From contig NZ_BCUY01000010.1 of NCBI RefSeq assembly GCF_001591465.1, positions 1 through 64,000 on the forward strand: a stretch of 64,000 nt of DNA, given 5' to 3'. Each line of letters opens with the position of its first letter. Within the stretch, counting starts at the first letter, position 1. Position numbers and translations under genes: made by a program. Positions 52,830 to 62,533 of the stretch are shown here, one piece after another. The notes beneath the pieces are model-generated. The model was not told where the DNA came from, did not search any database, and saw only the letters and a list, made by a program, of their open reading frames with translations. Source of the stretch: Cytobacillus firmus NBRC 15306 (GTDB taxonomy: Bacteria; Bacillota; Bacilli; Bacillales; Cytobacillaceae).

Positions 52830-53350
52830 TGTGAACATTACTAATAGGGATGGGAAACCTGCAAATAGAGTGGACCATCTTGCAAATAGACCGGGTGAAT
52901 CTGCAAATAGCATGGCCACTCTTGCTAATAGGGATGGTAATTCTGCAAATAGAGCAATCCCGCTAAGAGGATGCTGCCGATTTTCATAAAAAATAACTCT
53001 TTTTAAAAGCTAAGCTGATTCCAGTTTCGGAGTTTTGAACATTACTAATAGAAACGGGAAATCTGCAAATAGAGATGCTTATTTTACAAATAGACCGGGT
53101 GAATCTGCAAATAGCGTGGCCCTTCTTGCAAATAGTGAAGGTAATTCTGCAAATAGAGCAATCCCGCTAAGAGGATGCTGCCGATTTCCCTAAAACACTT
53201 TTAAAAAATAACCTGATTCCAGTTTCGGAGTTTTAATAGAAATGGGAAACCTGCAAATAGAGATGTACATTTTGCAAATAGACCGGTTGAACCCGCAAAT
53301 AGCATGGCCGATCTTGCAAATAGTCCCAGAAATTCTGCAAATAGCGCAAG
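52830..53350. repeat. 21-bp-period repeat array 5, in three larger copies
   Basis: A unit of about 190 bases occurs three times (starting near 52833, 53038 and 53234). Each holds five or six motifs TGCAAATAG exactly 21 bases apart, opened by AACATTACTAATAG and closed in the first two by AATCCCGCTAAGAGGATGC. Between the larger copies lies CTGATTCCAGTTTCGGAGTTTT. The 9-base core is conserved, the 12 bases between cores vary. Confidence 0.88.
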
Positions 53351-53387
53351 CCTGCACAGCGGATACCGCCCCGATTTTAATAGAAAG

Positions 53388-53425
53388 AAAGACAGAGAGC
53401 CTGAACCTCTCTGTCTTTCTGATAA
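53388..53425 (-). terminator. Terminator after broken GntP gene
   Basis: Stem AAGACAGAGAG/CTCTCTGTCTT with a TCTTTCT tail on the minus strand. A similar hairpin ends the pcp gene (58864-58894). Confidence 0.8.
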
Positions 53426-53430
53426 GCACT

Positions 53431-54352
53431 TTAGAAAATCGAGAATAAAATGACCGCTAAAATAACACCAAGTATCGGCACAATCTGATACGGCTCCCCA
53501 TACATTCGTGAAATACTTACGGTTAAGAAAATAAGTTGCAAAACAGCCGCTCAATAAGGCAATAATTAAGGCTGACTGTGCCAATGAATCATGGGAAATA
53601 AATGAAATGACAAGGACGACCACTAGGGGAATCATACTTAATAATGGGCTTGGCAAGTTTTCACGGATCAGTGCAGTATCTGTTTCTCTTGCCTCAAATT
53701 TTTCTCCATTGCGTATCGCCTTATTAATCATTTTCTTCAGCCACCAGTATCCGAATGCCATCATAAAGATTGCGACAATGAAGCTGACTTCCCAGGCGGC
53801 ATATGGGGAAGTGCCTAGGAACTCAATCGGAATCCAGTTTTGGATCTCCGGGGAACCCGCAGACGTCATGGTAAATGTAGTCGAACCGAAGGCAAGAGCT
53901 GCCGGAATGAATCTTCTTGGCAGATTGGCTTCCTTAAATAGGCTCAATGCCATTGGATAGACGGAGAAAGCAACAACAAACAGACATACACCGCCATAGG
54001 TTAAGACCGCACAGGCAATGACAACAGCTAACGCCGCCCGCTTCATGCCAATTTTATCGATAATCCATTTGGAAACACTGTCTGCTGCTCCGCTGTCTTC
54101 CATAAGTTTTCCGAAAATGGCCCCGAATAAGAACATCAAATACCAGGATGTAATAAACCCCGCAAATCCATTCATATAGTTAGTCAGAAAATTGACCTCT
54201 CCCTCGCCTGCCAGCTGAGGGAAAATCGGCAATCCACTGAATATTGCAACAATAAATGCTGAAAGAGGGGCAGCAAGCAGCAGATTCATCCCTCTCATCG
54301 TCAAATAGATGAGAAGCCCGATCCCCCCAAGCAATCCGATCATACTTAGCAT
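53431..54352 (-). pseudogene. GntP-family permease with internal deletion
   Basis: The first 288 residues match GntP permeases, including the block SPEIQNWIPIEFLGTS. After NVWGAVS the reading frame changes; the second frame gives IVPILGVILAVILFSIF and stops at 53431, which is the normal end of a GntP protein. Compared with the 449-aa paralogue at 48237-49586 about 130-140 residues are missing. The first frame continues instead through the terminator into the repeat array and stops at 53201. The transporter should be inactive. The start at 54352 follows AGGAGG. Confidence 0.8.
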
Positions 54353-54391
54353 AAAAAGCCTCCTATCCCGAAAACCCACACCTTCTCTCCA

Positions 54392-55396
54392 TTAACTTCT
54401 GTCCGCTACGGATCCTCTTTCCACCAAATGGCCTTCTAATCTTTGGATTTCAGGGGTGTCCGTGTCCCCATTAATATGCTCCAAAAGGAGGTTAATCGAA
54501 TAATCGACCATTTCGTCTACCGGCTGGTGCCAGGTGGTTAATTCATAAGATGCCCAATCTGACATAGCCACATCGTCAAAGCCTACTACAGATATATCCT
54601 CAGGGATTTTGATACCCTGTTTTTTCAGATAATCCATTGCGCCGAAAGCGGATATGTCATTTGCACAGAAGATGGCATCTATCTTTTTACTGCGTTCCAG
54701 CAGTTTTTGGGCTGCTGTAAATCCTCCTTCATATGAATAAAGGCCGTTTTCGGTTAATAAGGAAGAGATGCCGTGTTCTGCCAAAGCTTCCTGGAAGCCA
54801 TTTTTTCGATCAACTGTTGTTGATGTATTCATCGGTCCGGAGATAAAGGCGAGATTTTCATGTCCCTTTTCTATCAAGTAGTGCCCAATCCTTTTCCCGG
54901 CAGCAAAGTTATCGCATACAACAGCACTGCTTAAGGAATCGTTTACATATCGGTTAAACAGGACGACCGAGATGCCATTGCGGGTAAACTTCTGTACAGT
55001 CGAAGAGGTCAGTAGCGCATCTGTGATGATGGCTCCCTCGACGCTGTATTCAATTAAATGGCTCACTTCATCCTCTTGGATCTCGTTATTCTGGGAGTTG
55101 ATAAACATCACCTTGTACCCTTTTTCAGCCAGCCTGCTGTAAAACTTATCAAGGATTTCCGGATAAAAAGGGTTCTGGATATTTCGCATGACAACGCCGA
55201 TGATGCGGGACTGATTGGTAATCAGGCCCCGTGCTATGGCATTCGGCTGATATCCAAGCTGTTCGGCAGCATCCAGAATTAGCTTTTTCTTTTTTGATGA
55301 GATACTTGAATTTTCACTAAAAGCCCGGGATACGCTCGATTGGGAAACGCCTGCCAATCGGGCGACATCCATTGCTGTCACTTTTTTATTTTTCAA
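54392..55396 (-). CDS. LacI-family repressor
   Basis: 334 aa. TTG start after AGGAGG. An N-terminal LacI helix-turn-helix (TAMDVARLAGVSQSSVSRAF) is followed by the periplasmic-binding-like effector domain. It probably represses the operon in which it lies by binding TTGAATACGTATTCAA (58537-58552) and TTGAATACGTATGCAA (56757-56772). The effector is unknown. Confidence 0.9.
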   Translation of the reverse strand: MKNKKVTAMDVARLAGVSQSSVSRAFSENSSISSKKKKLILDAAEQLGYQPNAIARGLITNQSRIIGVVMRNIQNPFYPEILDKFYSRLAEKGYKVMFINSQNNEIQEDEVSHLIEYSVEGAIITDALLTSSTVQKFTRNGISVVLFNRYVNDSLSSAVVCDNFAAGKRIGHYLIEKGHENLAFISGPMNTSTTVDRKNGFQEALAEHGISSLLTENGLYSYEGGFTAAQKLLERSKKIDAIFCANDISAFGAMDYLKKQGIKIPEDISVVGFDDVAMSDWASYELTTWHQPVDEMVDYSINLLLEHINGDTDTPEIQRLEGHLVERGSVADRS

Positions 55397-55450
55397 CGCG
55401 TGTTCCTCCTGCCCGAATCTAGACAGAGAAATTATAACAGATTTTGCTTA

Positions 55451-56731
55451 CTACACGAGACTGCTGTAGCGTTTTACACGAAGATCAGCCTGTGCCTGGT
55501 GGCCTTTAAAGCCTTCAAGGTCACATAGACGGGATGCATATTCACCGATTTTCGCACTCGCTTCCGGAGTTGTTCTCTGGTATGTGCACGTTTTCAGGAA
55601 TTTACCCACCCATAATCCGCCTGTGTAGCGGGCTGCCTTTTTCGTTGGAAGTGTATGGTTTGTTCCGATTACTTTATCACCGTAAGCCACATTCGTTTCA
55701 GGCCCAAGGAAAAGTGCACCGTAATTTGTCATGTTTTCAAGGAAGTAGTTCGGATCTTCAGTTAAAACTTCCACATGCTCATAAGCCAATTTGTCCGCTT
55801 CCACTAGGGCTTCTTCCAGGCTGTCTACTAAGATGATGGAGCCGTAGTCTTCCCATGCCGCTCCTGCAACATCTGCTGTTGGAAGAGTCTCCAGCTGGCG
55901 TTCGATTTCTGCCACTGTTTCATTCGCTAATTTTTCAGATGTTGTAATTAGACAAGCAGGAGAGTTTGGTCCATGCTCAGCCTGTCCTAAAAGGTCTGTT
56001 GCAATTATTTCTGCATCGGATGTTTCATCCGCTATGACAAGAACCTCAGTTGGGCCTGCGAACAGATCGATACCGACTCTTCCATACAATTGGCGCTTCG
56101 CTTCCGCCACAAACGCATTTCCTGGCCCAACAAGCATATCAACCGGCTCGATGGTTTCTGTTCCGATTGCCATTGCACCCATCGCCTGGATTCCGCCAAG
56201 CAGGTAAATCTCGTCAGCGCCGGCAAGATGCATCGCCGCAACCGTTGCAGAAGGAATTTCTCCTTTAATTGGAGGTGTGCAGGCAATTACGCGCTTAACG
56301 CCCGCTACTTTCGCCGTCAACACACTCATGTGAGAAGAAGCAACCATTGGGTAGCGTCCGCCGGGAATATAGCAGCCGACACTGTTTACTGGAATGTTTT
56401 TGTGTCCAAGGAACACGCCAGGCAATGTTTCGACTTCAATGTCCTTCAGTGCTGCTTTTTGATGCTCGGCGAAATTGCGGATCTGCTCTTGTGCAAACTT
56501 GATATCATTGATCGTTTGTTCAGGTACAGATGCCACGATCTCCCAGATTTGCTCTTCAGATAGTCTGAATTGCTCCGGTGACCACTTATCGAACTGCTCG
56601 GAAAGCTTGCGAACCTCCGCATCTCCGTTTTCTTCAATATTTTTAAGAATGGCGCTCACCGATTCTCTTACTTTTACATCTGCTTCCTGTACCTCTTGAT
56701 CATTTTTGCCTTGTTTTAAGAAAGTTACCAT
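55451..56731 (-). CDS. HisD-like dehydrogenase in a catabolic operon
   Basis: 426 aa from the ATG at 56731 (CAGGAGTG upstream; the frame is open to 56812). It is related to histidinol dehydrogenase ([43 protein letters not shown], and a Cys in KTCTYQRTT) but lies with SDR and hydroxyacid dehydrogenase genes and a LacI regulator. Such paralogues oxidise polyols or sulfopolyols (HpsN-type) rather than histidinol. I would not call it hisD. The substrate cannot be named from sequence. Confidence 0.8.
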   Translation of the reverse strand: MVTFLKQGKNDQEVQEADVKVRESVSAILKNIEENGDAEVRKLSEQFDKWSPEQFRLSEEQIWEIVASVPEQTINDIKFAQEQIRNFAEHQKAALKDIEVETLPGVFLGHKNIPVNSVGCYIPGGRYPMVASSHMSVLTAKVAGVKRVIACTPPIKGEIPSATVAAMHLAGADEIYLLGGIQAMGAMAIGTETIEPVDMLVGPGNAFVAEAKRQLYGRVGIDLFAGPTEVLVIADETSDAEIIATDLLGQAEHGPNSPACLITTSEKLANETVAEIERQLETLPTADVAGAAWEDYGSIILVDSLEEALVEADKLAYEHVEVLTEDPNYFLENMTNYGALFLGPETNVAYGDKVIGTNHTLPTKKAARYTGGLWVGKFLKTCTYQRTTPEASAKIGEYASRLCDLEGFKGHQAQADLRVKRYSSLV

Positions 56732-56756
56732 TTTGATATCACTCCTGTTTTTATTT

Positions 56757-56772
56757 TTTGAATACGTATGCA
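56757..56772. promoter_or_regulatory. LacI-type operator 2
   Basis: TTGAATACGTATGCAA, one mismatch from the perfect palindrome at 58537-58552, 26-41 bases upstream of the HisD-like start. Confidence 0.7.
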
Positions 56773-56789
56773 AAGTTAAGGAAAAAAAT

Positions 56790-57551
56790 TTAAATGGCTG
56801 TCCAGCCGCCATCTACTTTTATTGTATCGCCTGTAATGAACTTTGATAGATTGGAAGAAAGGAATAGAGTTACGGCCGAAACATCCTCGGCATCCGCAAG
56901 TTTTCCAAGCGGAATTCTGCCGTAGACTTCCTTTTCGAATTCCTTGTCTTCGAACATTTTCGAAGTCAGCTCTGTTTCAATAAAGGTTGGAGCCACTGCG
57001 TTTACATTGATGCCATTTGAAGCCCACTCAACCGCGAGCGCTTTTGTCAGCTGCACCATGCCTCCCTTGCTTGCACAATAGGCCGCCCGTTTGTAGTAGC
57101 CGACAAACGCCATCTGGGAAGCAATATTGACAATCTTGCCGGATTGATTCGGAATCATATACTCGGCTGCTTTCTGGCTGCAGAAAAACGCTGCCTTCAA
57201 ATTGGTATCAAGCGTCAGGTCCCAGTCCTCTTCCGTCACTTCCATGGCAGGCTTGGCCCGGTTAATTCCGGCGTTATTAATCAGAACATCTAGTGAGCCC
57301 ATATAATCCACTGCTGCTTCTGTCATTCTTTTAATCTCTGAGACATTATTTAAATCAGCGGAAACATAATAGCTATTGTTGTTTATTTTTTTCAGTTCAT
57401 CGGTTGTCTGGCGGAGTGCCTCTTCATTTCTCCCCACGATCACAACCTTCGCTCCGTTTTCGGCAAAGGAAATGGCGATATCCCTGCCGATTCCTTTGCT
57501 TCCGCCTGTCACAATTACTGATTTATTCTCCAGGTCAGGAAAGTTCTTCAT
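56790..57551 (-). CDS. Short-chain dehydrogenase/reductase
   Basis: 253 aa classical [11 protein letters not shown] cofactor loop, [10 protein letters not shown], catalytic Ser near NIASQM and YCASKGG with Tyr and Lys. AGGAGG-like GGAGG precedes the ATG. It starts 18 bases after the hydroxyacyl-CoA-dehydrogenase-like gene, in one operon. Probably acts on a sugar alcohol or hydroxy acid. Confidence 0.88.
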   Translation of the reverse strand: MKNFPDLENKSVIVTGGSKGIGRDIAISFAENGAKVVIVGRNEEALRQTTDELKKINNNSYYVSADLNNVSEIKRMTEAAVDYMGSLDVLINNAGINRAKPAMEVTEEDWDLTLDTNLKAAFFCSQKAAEYMIPNQSGKIVNIASQMAFVGYYKRAAYCASKGGMVQLTKALAVEWASNGINVNAVAPTFIETELTSKMFEDKEFEKEVYGRIPLGKLADAEDVSAVTLFLSSNLSKFITGDTIKVDGGWTAI

Positions 57552-57569
57552 GCCATTCCTCCATCAGAA

Positions 57570-58505
57570 TTATTGAATTCCCAGATCCTTTTTTAAAAAA
57601 CGGATGAGCTCAGCTTCCCTTTTCTGATTGTACTCTTTGGAAAAAGCCTCATCCCATTTGTAGTAGCCTTCACCCGTTTTGTCGCCGAGCTTCTGTTCAG
57701 ACACAAGCTTCTTTAGTTCCGGCAAAGATTCCTCTGCACTGGATAAGTGCTGGAACAGATAATCAGAGATGGCGGAGAAGACATCCAGCCCGCCCATATC
57801 GGCCGTCATCAACGGGCCTGAAACAGGGAGCCTGCGTCCAATGCCGTAAGTAACGGCATCATCAATATCTTCTTTGCTCGCGATGCCTTCCTCCAGAAGG
57901 TATTGGGCTTCACGGAAAAGTGCATATTGAAGGCGATTGCCGACAAAACCGGGAACCTCTTTTTTCACTTCAATCGGCTTTTTCTTCATTTGCTTTAAAA
58001 GCTGAAAGGATCTTTCCACTGCTTCATCGCCGGTCTTCTCACCGCGAACAACCTCGACAAGTGGAATTAAATGTGCCGGGTTCCAGAAGTGCGTCACTAC
58101 CGTGCGTTCCGGATGGGCAGTCTCTGAAGCAATCTCCGTTGGACTAAGGCCTGAAGTATTGCTTGCAAGAATGACATCGGGATCACAGAGAGCGTCGAGA
58201 CGTTTGAATAAGTCAATCTTTAATTGAATGTTTTCCGGTACAGCTTCAATCACGAAAGTAGCACCCTGAACTGCTTCTTCAACAGAGACAGTCATTTTAA
58301 TATTTTCCTGAATGTGGCCAGCTTCCGATTCGGATAAAATACCGTTATTGAGCATAACCTCAAGCTTCTTCAGCATGTTGGTCCAGCCCTGTTCCAGGTC
58401 GGCGTCGCTGATTCCCTGCATGGTCACGCTCAGTCCGGCCCAGGCCGCGTTAAGCGCAATTGAATGGCCCATCGTGCCGCACCCAAGTACAGCTATTCTC
58501 TCCAA
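57570..58505 (-). CDS. 3-hydroxyacyl-CoA dehydrogenase-like (gulonate/carnitine dehydrogenase type)
   Basis: 311 aa. An N-terminal Rossmann fold (VLGCGTMGHSIAL) is followed by the helical C-terminal domain. The block FWNPAHLIPLVEVV, with no CoA-type partner enzymes nearby, points to the lambda-crystallin/L-gulonate 3-dehydrogenase or carnitine dehydrogenase branch rather than fatty-acid oxidation. First gene of the LacI-controlled operon; the start is a TTG. Confidence 0.8.
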   Translation of the reverse strand: MERIAVLGCGTMGHSIALNAAWAGLSVTMQGISDADLEQGWTNMLKKLEVMLNNGILSESEAGHIQENIKMTVSVEEAVQGATFVIEAVPENIQLKIDLFKRLDALCDPDVILASNTSGLSPTEIASETAHPERTVVTHFWNPAHLIPLVEVVRGEKTGDEAVERSFQLLKQMKKKPIEVKKEVPGFVGNRLQYALFREAQYLLEEGIASKEDIDDAVTYGIGRRLPVSGPLMTADMGGLDVFSAISDYLFQHLSSAEESLPELKKLVSEQKLGDKTGEGYYKWDEAFSKEYNQKREAELIRFLKKDLGIQ

Positions 58506-58536
58506 TCGCTCACCATCTTTCTGAAATTTCTAGTTT

Positions 58537-58552
58537 TTGAATACGTATTCAA
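58537..58552. promoter_or_regulatory. LacI-type operator 1
   Basis: Perfect palindrome TTGAATACGTATTCAA with central CG, 32 bases upstream of the first gene of the operon. Confidence 0.8.
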
Positions 58553-58655
58553 TATACAATGTAAGCGCTGTAATTTCAAGTTGAAACACTAAATTATGAA
58601 ATTACTTTATGTTTGTCTCATCCGGGAATGCAGTGTTTAAAGGGGTTTCCCGGGT

Positions 58656-58675
58656 TCAATCAAACGTTTGATTGA
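58656..58675. promoter_or_regulatory. Perfect 20-bp palindrome
   Basis: TCAATCAAACGTTTGATTGA, fully symmetric, about 150 bases upstream of the operon start. It differs from the LacI operator. It may bind another regulator, for instance a TetR-type one; no gene for it is visible. Confidence 0.5.
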
Positions 58676-58727
58676 TTTTAATAGAAGGCTTGATAGGTCA
58701 GACCCTGGCACGCTGCTTAAGTGCTGT

Positions 58728-58835
58728 GAATGTGAACATTACCAATAGAACCGGGAAACCTGCAAATAGAATCCTTGAACCTGCAAATAAAATCCTTGAA
58801 CCTGCAAATAGAGCTGGGAATTTTGCAAATAAGCC
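58728..58835. repeat. 21-bp-period repeat array 6
   Basis: AACATTACCAATAG, then TGCAAATAGA or TGCAAATAAA four times at exact 21-base steps. The opening resembles array 5. Confidence 0.8.
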
Positions 58836-58863
58836 TTTTCGCACGATGAATTTATAAAAAGAA

Positions 58864-58894
58864 AGACAGAGAGTATGCACCCTCTGTCTTCTCT
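58864..58894 (-). terminator. Terminator of pcp gene
   Basis: Stem AAGACAGAGG/TCTCTGTCTT with a TCTTTTTAT tail on the minus strand. Confidence 0.8.
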
Positions 58895-58939
58895 GATACG
58901 ATTTTGTATCTAAAAATGTCTCCACGAGATGCTCAAACC

Positions 58940-59551
58940 TTAAAACTTCGATGCCAGCACCTCGAGGCAAATTAAGATTCCTTTTTTGAGGTCTTCGTGT
59001 GACCAGCTTGGGATTTTTCCGTGCTGGATGGCGAGTTCGTGGGAAGCAGGGATATGGATAAATCCAGACGGTATGTTTTTATTATGTGTTTTGGCATAGT
59101 GCAGCCCCTGATACATGACATGGTTACATAGGTAGGTCCCCGCAGTGTTCGATACTTCTGCAGGCAAACCTGCTTCCTTTAAGCGATTAACCATGGCTCG
59201 TACGGGCAGTGTGGACATATAGCCGTCCGCTCCATCTTCCTGGATCATTTCATCGACCGGGACATTGCCGCTATTGTCAGAGTTTCCATCATTTATGTTA
59301 ATCGCGATTCTTTCAGGAGTTATTTTATAGCGCCCGCCACCAAGACCTAAAGAAATGACCGCATCAGGCTGAATTTTTTCAATATGCTCTAATAACAGCT
59401 TCCCCGACTTTTTAAAATCGACCGGTAAAATTTCGCCCTGTACTTTGTATTCTCCGACCTCTTCCCCATTTAGTTCTTCCACTATTCGCTTAGTCGGATT
59501 AATTGTAAAATCAAGAAATGGTTCAAAACCAGTTAATAATAGAGTTTTCAT
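58940..59551 (-). CDS. pcp: Pyrrolidone-carboxylate peptidase
   Basis: 203 aa from the ATG at 59551 (AAGGAAGG upstream). C15 family: LLTGFEPF start, catalytic Glu near GRYKITPERIAIN, Cys in SNTAGTYLCNHVMYQ and His in GFIHIPASHE. It removes N-terminal pyroglutamate from peptides in the cytoplasm. It lies 17 bases after the M14 peptidase gene, in a peptide-use operon with Opp/Dpp permeases. Confidence 0.93.
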   Translation of the reverse strand: MKTLLLTGFEPFLDFTINPTKRIVEELNGEEVGEYKVQGEILPVDFKKSGKLLLEHIEKIQPDAVISLGLGGGRYKITPERIAININDGNSDNSGNVPVDEMIQEDGADGYMSTLPVRAMVNRLKEAGLPAEVSNTAGTYLCNHVMYQGLHYAKTHNKNIPSGFIHIPASHELAIQHGKIPSWSHEDLKKGILICLEVLASKF

Positions 59552-59568
59552 TATTAAAACCTTCCTTT

Positions 59569-62523
59569 TCACGAGAGTTTAATAGGCCTTATTCGTTCAT
59601 GCGATAGCCCATTTCTTTTCACTTCTATACGGGCCTTTTGAAGAACCTCCAAAATGGCTAAATCAAAAACAATATGCGCTTCTATACAGCTTTCAAGCAC
59701 CTCATCATATACCACTTCATCTGCCGCTTCTGAAATTATTTCCGCTGCAATCCAGTCTGGATATCTTGAAATGCCAATGGTTGAATAAGATGGTGCTACA
59801 TCTGCCTGCCGGTAAAAGTGGATGCCTGGCGCTTCTTCAATTGGAAAAACTTCTGGCAGCCACTGATTGCCATACTTCCTGAACCGCTCCTGCCAGTATT
59901 GATTTTCTTTATCTATGCTGGTACCGCTGATATACTGGCTTATCTTTGAAACAACAGACTCCAGATTTTCAACATGTAAGTCACGGTGGTCTCCGCTCGA
60001 TAATCGTCCAATCCCATAAATTTTGGCGCTTGGAAGAAAATAGGAAACCGGAAAGCGCGGCGGACTATTATATCCTGCAAAAGGCTGCACCCACTCATGG
60101 GCCGGGATTCCGTGGTCATCAACAATCACGTCTGGTGCCCAGCGGCGAAGGATTTTGGGATAGACATTTGCCTCGCCAAACACTGTTTTTTGAAAACGGA
60201 CAAGGGAATACTCCAGCCCAACGGCATTATATCTGGCAGCGTGATGCTTCCATTCCGGATGCTCTTTTGCAAGCTTTTTTACTAGTTCATATCCATCCGG
60301 ATTTGCGAGAGGCAGGATGATGAGGTTAATTTCCTTTTGCCAATCACCAAATTTCTTACCGGCACGTTCCAGCAGCTGAAGGACAGCAGGCGTACTTGAT
60401 ACTTCATTGGAATGATGCCCTGCTTCTATGAAAATTGTTTTCTTGAATAATGACATTTTTAAAGGAGAATAAAACTCCTCCCCCGCATCCATGAAACATT
60501 CAATAATAGGAATGGCATGCCCCTGATAGGAATGGTCCGGATATAAGATCCGATAGGACCTCTGCTCGTCCAGCCAGCGCTGTACATCCTGATGGATATG
60601 CCCTTCAGGTTTTTCAAAAGCTTCAATCGCCAGGGTGACCTCTTCCTTGTCATTGGTCATGATTGCTTTAGCCAATGCCCCTTCCTCATTAAATAGAATA
60701 GAGGTTGTCACCCAATTTTCAAGCGGCTTGTCCTCCCAGCTGTACACCCGAATACACGCTTCCGGTTTCCCTCCTTTTCTAACATGCAAAAAAGGATGGA
60801 CACCGCCTGGAGCATTAAATGGTTTACCTTCAAGCTCTTCACCCATATGGGCAAAATAATCAAGAGTATTGAAATAAAGATCCTCATGCAAGGCTTCAAG
60901 TGAAGATACACGTTCTTCATCAACCGGCAGTTTCCGCTCTTCTTCACTCATCCACACATCGATTTCAATACGGTCAAATAATGGCCTCGTGTGGCCTTGC
61001 CCATCCTTATAATCGGCAACTTCCCTGCGAATCCTTGGCAGCACTTCCTCTGTATAATGGCGGTAAAAACGTTCCCTATCCGTTTGGATGAGCTGTTCCC
61101 GGACAACAATCCCGCCTTTGCGAATTCGGACAGCACTTGAAACAGGATAAACATAATGCTTTCCATCCACATATGGCAGCTCAGAAACAGGAACATCCAA
61201 TGAGCCTGCAAAATGTCTCACACCCTGTGCATCCACACGAAAAACTTCATATGTATGTTCCAGCTTGTCCTCTAACTGATAATTTACCTGTGCAGCCTTC
61301 AGATTATACTCTTCCTCTATTAACCTGTCCGCAGGATACATTTCCTGGATCCAGCGAATGGGAAGCTCCAGCCCATGTTCCCCTGTTTCCTTCTTCACTT
61401 TTATCTCCAGACCCAGGACATCTTCGGCAGATTCCCGCAAGTCAGGCAAAACCTCTTCAACAAGCCAATGCATGCCTGTTTTAAAAGCAGACCGAACTTT
61501 TAACGTCTTTACTTTAGGAAAAAGATTCCCCCATTGTTTCTCCAGATTCCGGCGAACTTCAACTGGCTCCGATAAAAAAACCTCAATATCAGCACCTTCA
61601 AGATCCCCTGAACCTTTTAAAACTCCATAAGCCAGGTCTGTTTCCTGCACATCCTCCCACTCCGCTTCAAACAGCAGCGGAGCCTCCGTCTTTTGCTTTA
61701 AAAGATATCCCTGTTCCCAGTAGCCAAAGGCACCGCCCTCGCTCCAATGCTTCTCCCTTGCAAGATGCTGGGCAGCTAAGCCTAATAATTCCTTTGGTCC
61801 CTTTAACTGCAATACATTCGGTTCTGTAAGCTCTAAACTAGCAGAGGAATCCCCAAGAACCTCGAGTCGCAGTCCTTCAGACGAACTCCCGTTACCAGTT
61901 ACAGGGAAAATAATGTCAGTAGAGCACATCGCACTTCTAGCGGCAAAGCAGCATAATCCTTTTATTAGATCTGCTGTTTTAATAGATTCTTCCACACTCA
62001 CGTTCAGGTTTAACAGTTTCGATGGAGACGCTTCATTATTATCGCCAATACCGGAAAAGCTCCACAAATCACTCAAGCTATTAATTTCAGGAGTTAACTC
62101 TGCTTTCCTGCCCTCAATCGTTTTGATAAAACTTTGTCCCGCAGTTAGTCTGCCATCCTTAAGTTCAAGCGCAACACTGGTTCCACTGGACTCTTTAGGG
62201 TCCATCGCAGCTAAATGTTTCAGTAAATCGGATAATTCCGCTTCACTCTTATACCTGACAATAAGCTCCCGATTTTCAAGCCTTATCTCGGTTTTTACAT
62301 CCGAATGGATAAAATTCATTTTCACAGCATTCTTATCTGGTTCAAAAAAACGAAGGGATAGAGAAGTAGTTTCATATCCCAGCCGGGCACAAAAGTCAAT
62401 TAATCCTTCTGGTGCGAGATGGTCAGGAAGGTCTATATATACAGCTGTTCCATCAATGACTCCATCGTTATTGTTATCACGCAGCAAGCCTTCCTTTGTC
62501 CATATTGCAAAAATATTATCCAC
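59569..62523 (-). CDS. Large M14-family metallocarboxypeptidase-like protein
   Basis: 984 aa, unusually long for M14. GTG start after GGTGAATATGG. The zinc-peptidase signature sits late: GHHSNEVSS (about residue 704), INLIILPLANPDGYEL, and VDDHGIPAHEW (about 801). The first 650 residues are beta-rich and unassigned, containing an EF-hand-like DNNNDGVIDG near residue 16. No signal peptide, so cytoplasmic. With the peptide transporter genes it probably trims imported peptides. Confidence 0.75.
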   Translation of the reverse strand: MDNIFAIWTKEGLLRDNNNDGVIDGTAVYIDLPDHLAPEGLIDFCARLGYETTSLSLRFFEPDKNAVKMNFIHSDVKTEIRLENRELIVRYKSEAELSDLLKHLAAMDPKESSGTSVALELKDGRLTAGQSFIKTIEGRKAELTPEINSLSDLWSFSGIGDNNEASPSKLLNLNVSVEESIKTADLIKGLCCFAARSAMCSTDIIFPVTGNGSSSEGLRLEVLGDSSASLELTEPNVLQLKGPKELLGLAAQHLAREKHWSEGGAFGYWEQGYLLKQKTEAPLLFEAEWEDVQETDLAYGVLKGSGDLEGADIEVFLSEPVEVRRNLEKQWGNLFPKVKTLKVRSAFKTGMHWLVEEVLPDLRESAEDVLGLEIKVKKETGEHGLELPIRWIQEMYPADRLIEEEYNLKAAQVNYQLEDKLEHTYEVFRVDAQGVRHFAGSLDVPVSELPYVDGKHYVYPVSSAVRIRKGGIVVREQLIQTDRERFYRHYTEEVLPRIRREVADYKDGQGHTRPLFDRIEIDVWMSEEERKLPVDEERVSSLEALHEDLYFNTLDYFAHMGEELEGKPFNAPGGVHPFLHVRKGGKPEACIRVYSWEDKPLENWVTTSILFNEEGALAKAIMTNDKEEVTLAIEAFEKPEGHIHQDVQRWLDEQRSYRILYPDHSYQGHAIPIIECFMDAGEEFYSPLKMSLFKKTIFIEAGHHSNEVSSTPAVLQLLERAGKKFGDWQKEINLIILPLANPDGYELVKKLAKEHPEWKHHAARYNAVGLEYSLVRFQKTVFGEANVYPKILRRWAPDVIVDDHGIPAHEWVQPFAGYNSPPRFPVSYFLPSAKIYGIGRLSSGDHRDLHVENLESVVSKISQYISGTSIDKENQYWQERFRKYGNQWLPEVFPIEEAPGIHFYRQADVAPSYSTIGISRYPDWIAAEIISEAADEVVYDEVLESCIEAHIVFDLAILEVLQKARIEVKRNGLSHERIRPIKLS

Positions 62524-62533
62524 CCATATTCAC

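Noticed and set aside
52830..53350. CRISPR array
   Set aside because: The repeats are only 9-10 bases with 21-base period, the intervening 12 bases are too short for spacers, no cas genes are nearby, and the arrays occur at six separate intergenic places.
53201..53430. C-terminal extension of the GntP protein with Leu-Phe-Ala heptad repeats
   Set aside because: It arises because the frameshifted permease frame runs through its terminator into the 21-base repeat array; 21 bases give an artificial seven-residue peptide repeat.
55451..56731. Histidine biosynthesis gene hisD
   Set aside because: No other his gene is present and the neighbours are SDR, hydroxyacid dehydrogenase, LacI and GntP; the catabolic HisD-like reading fits better.
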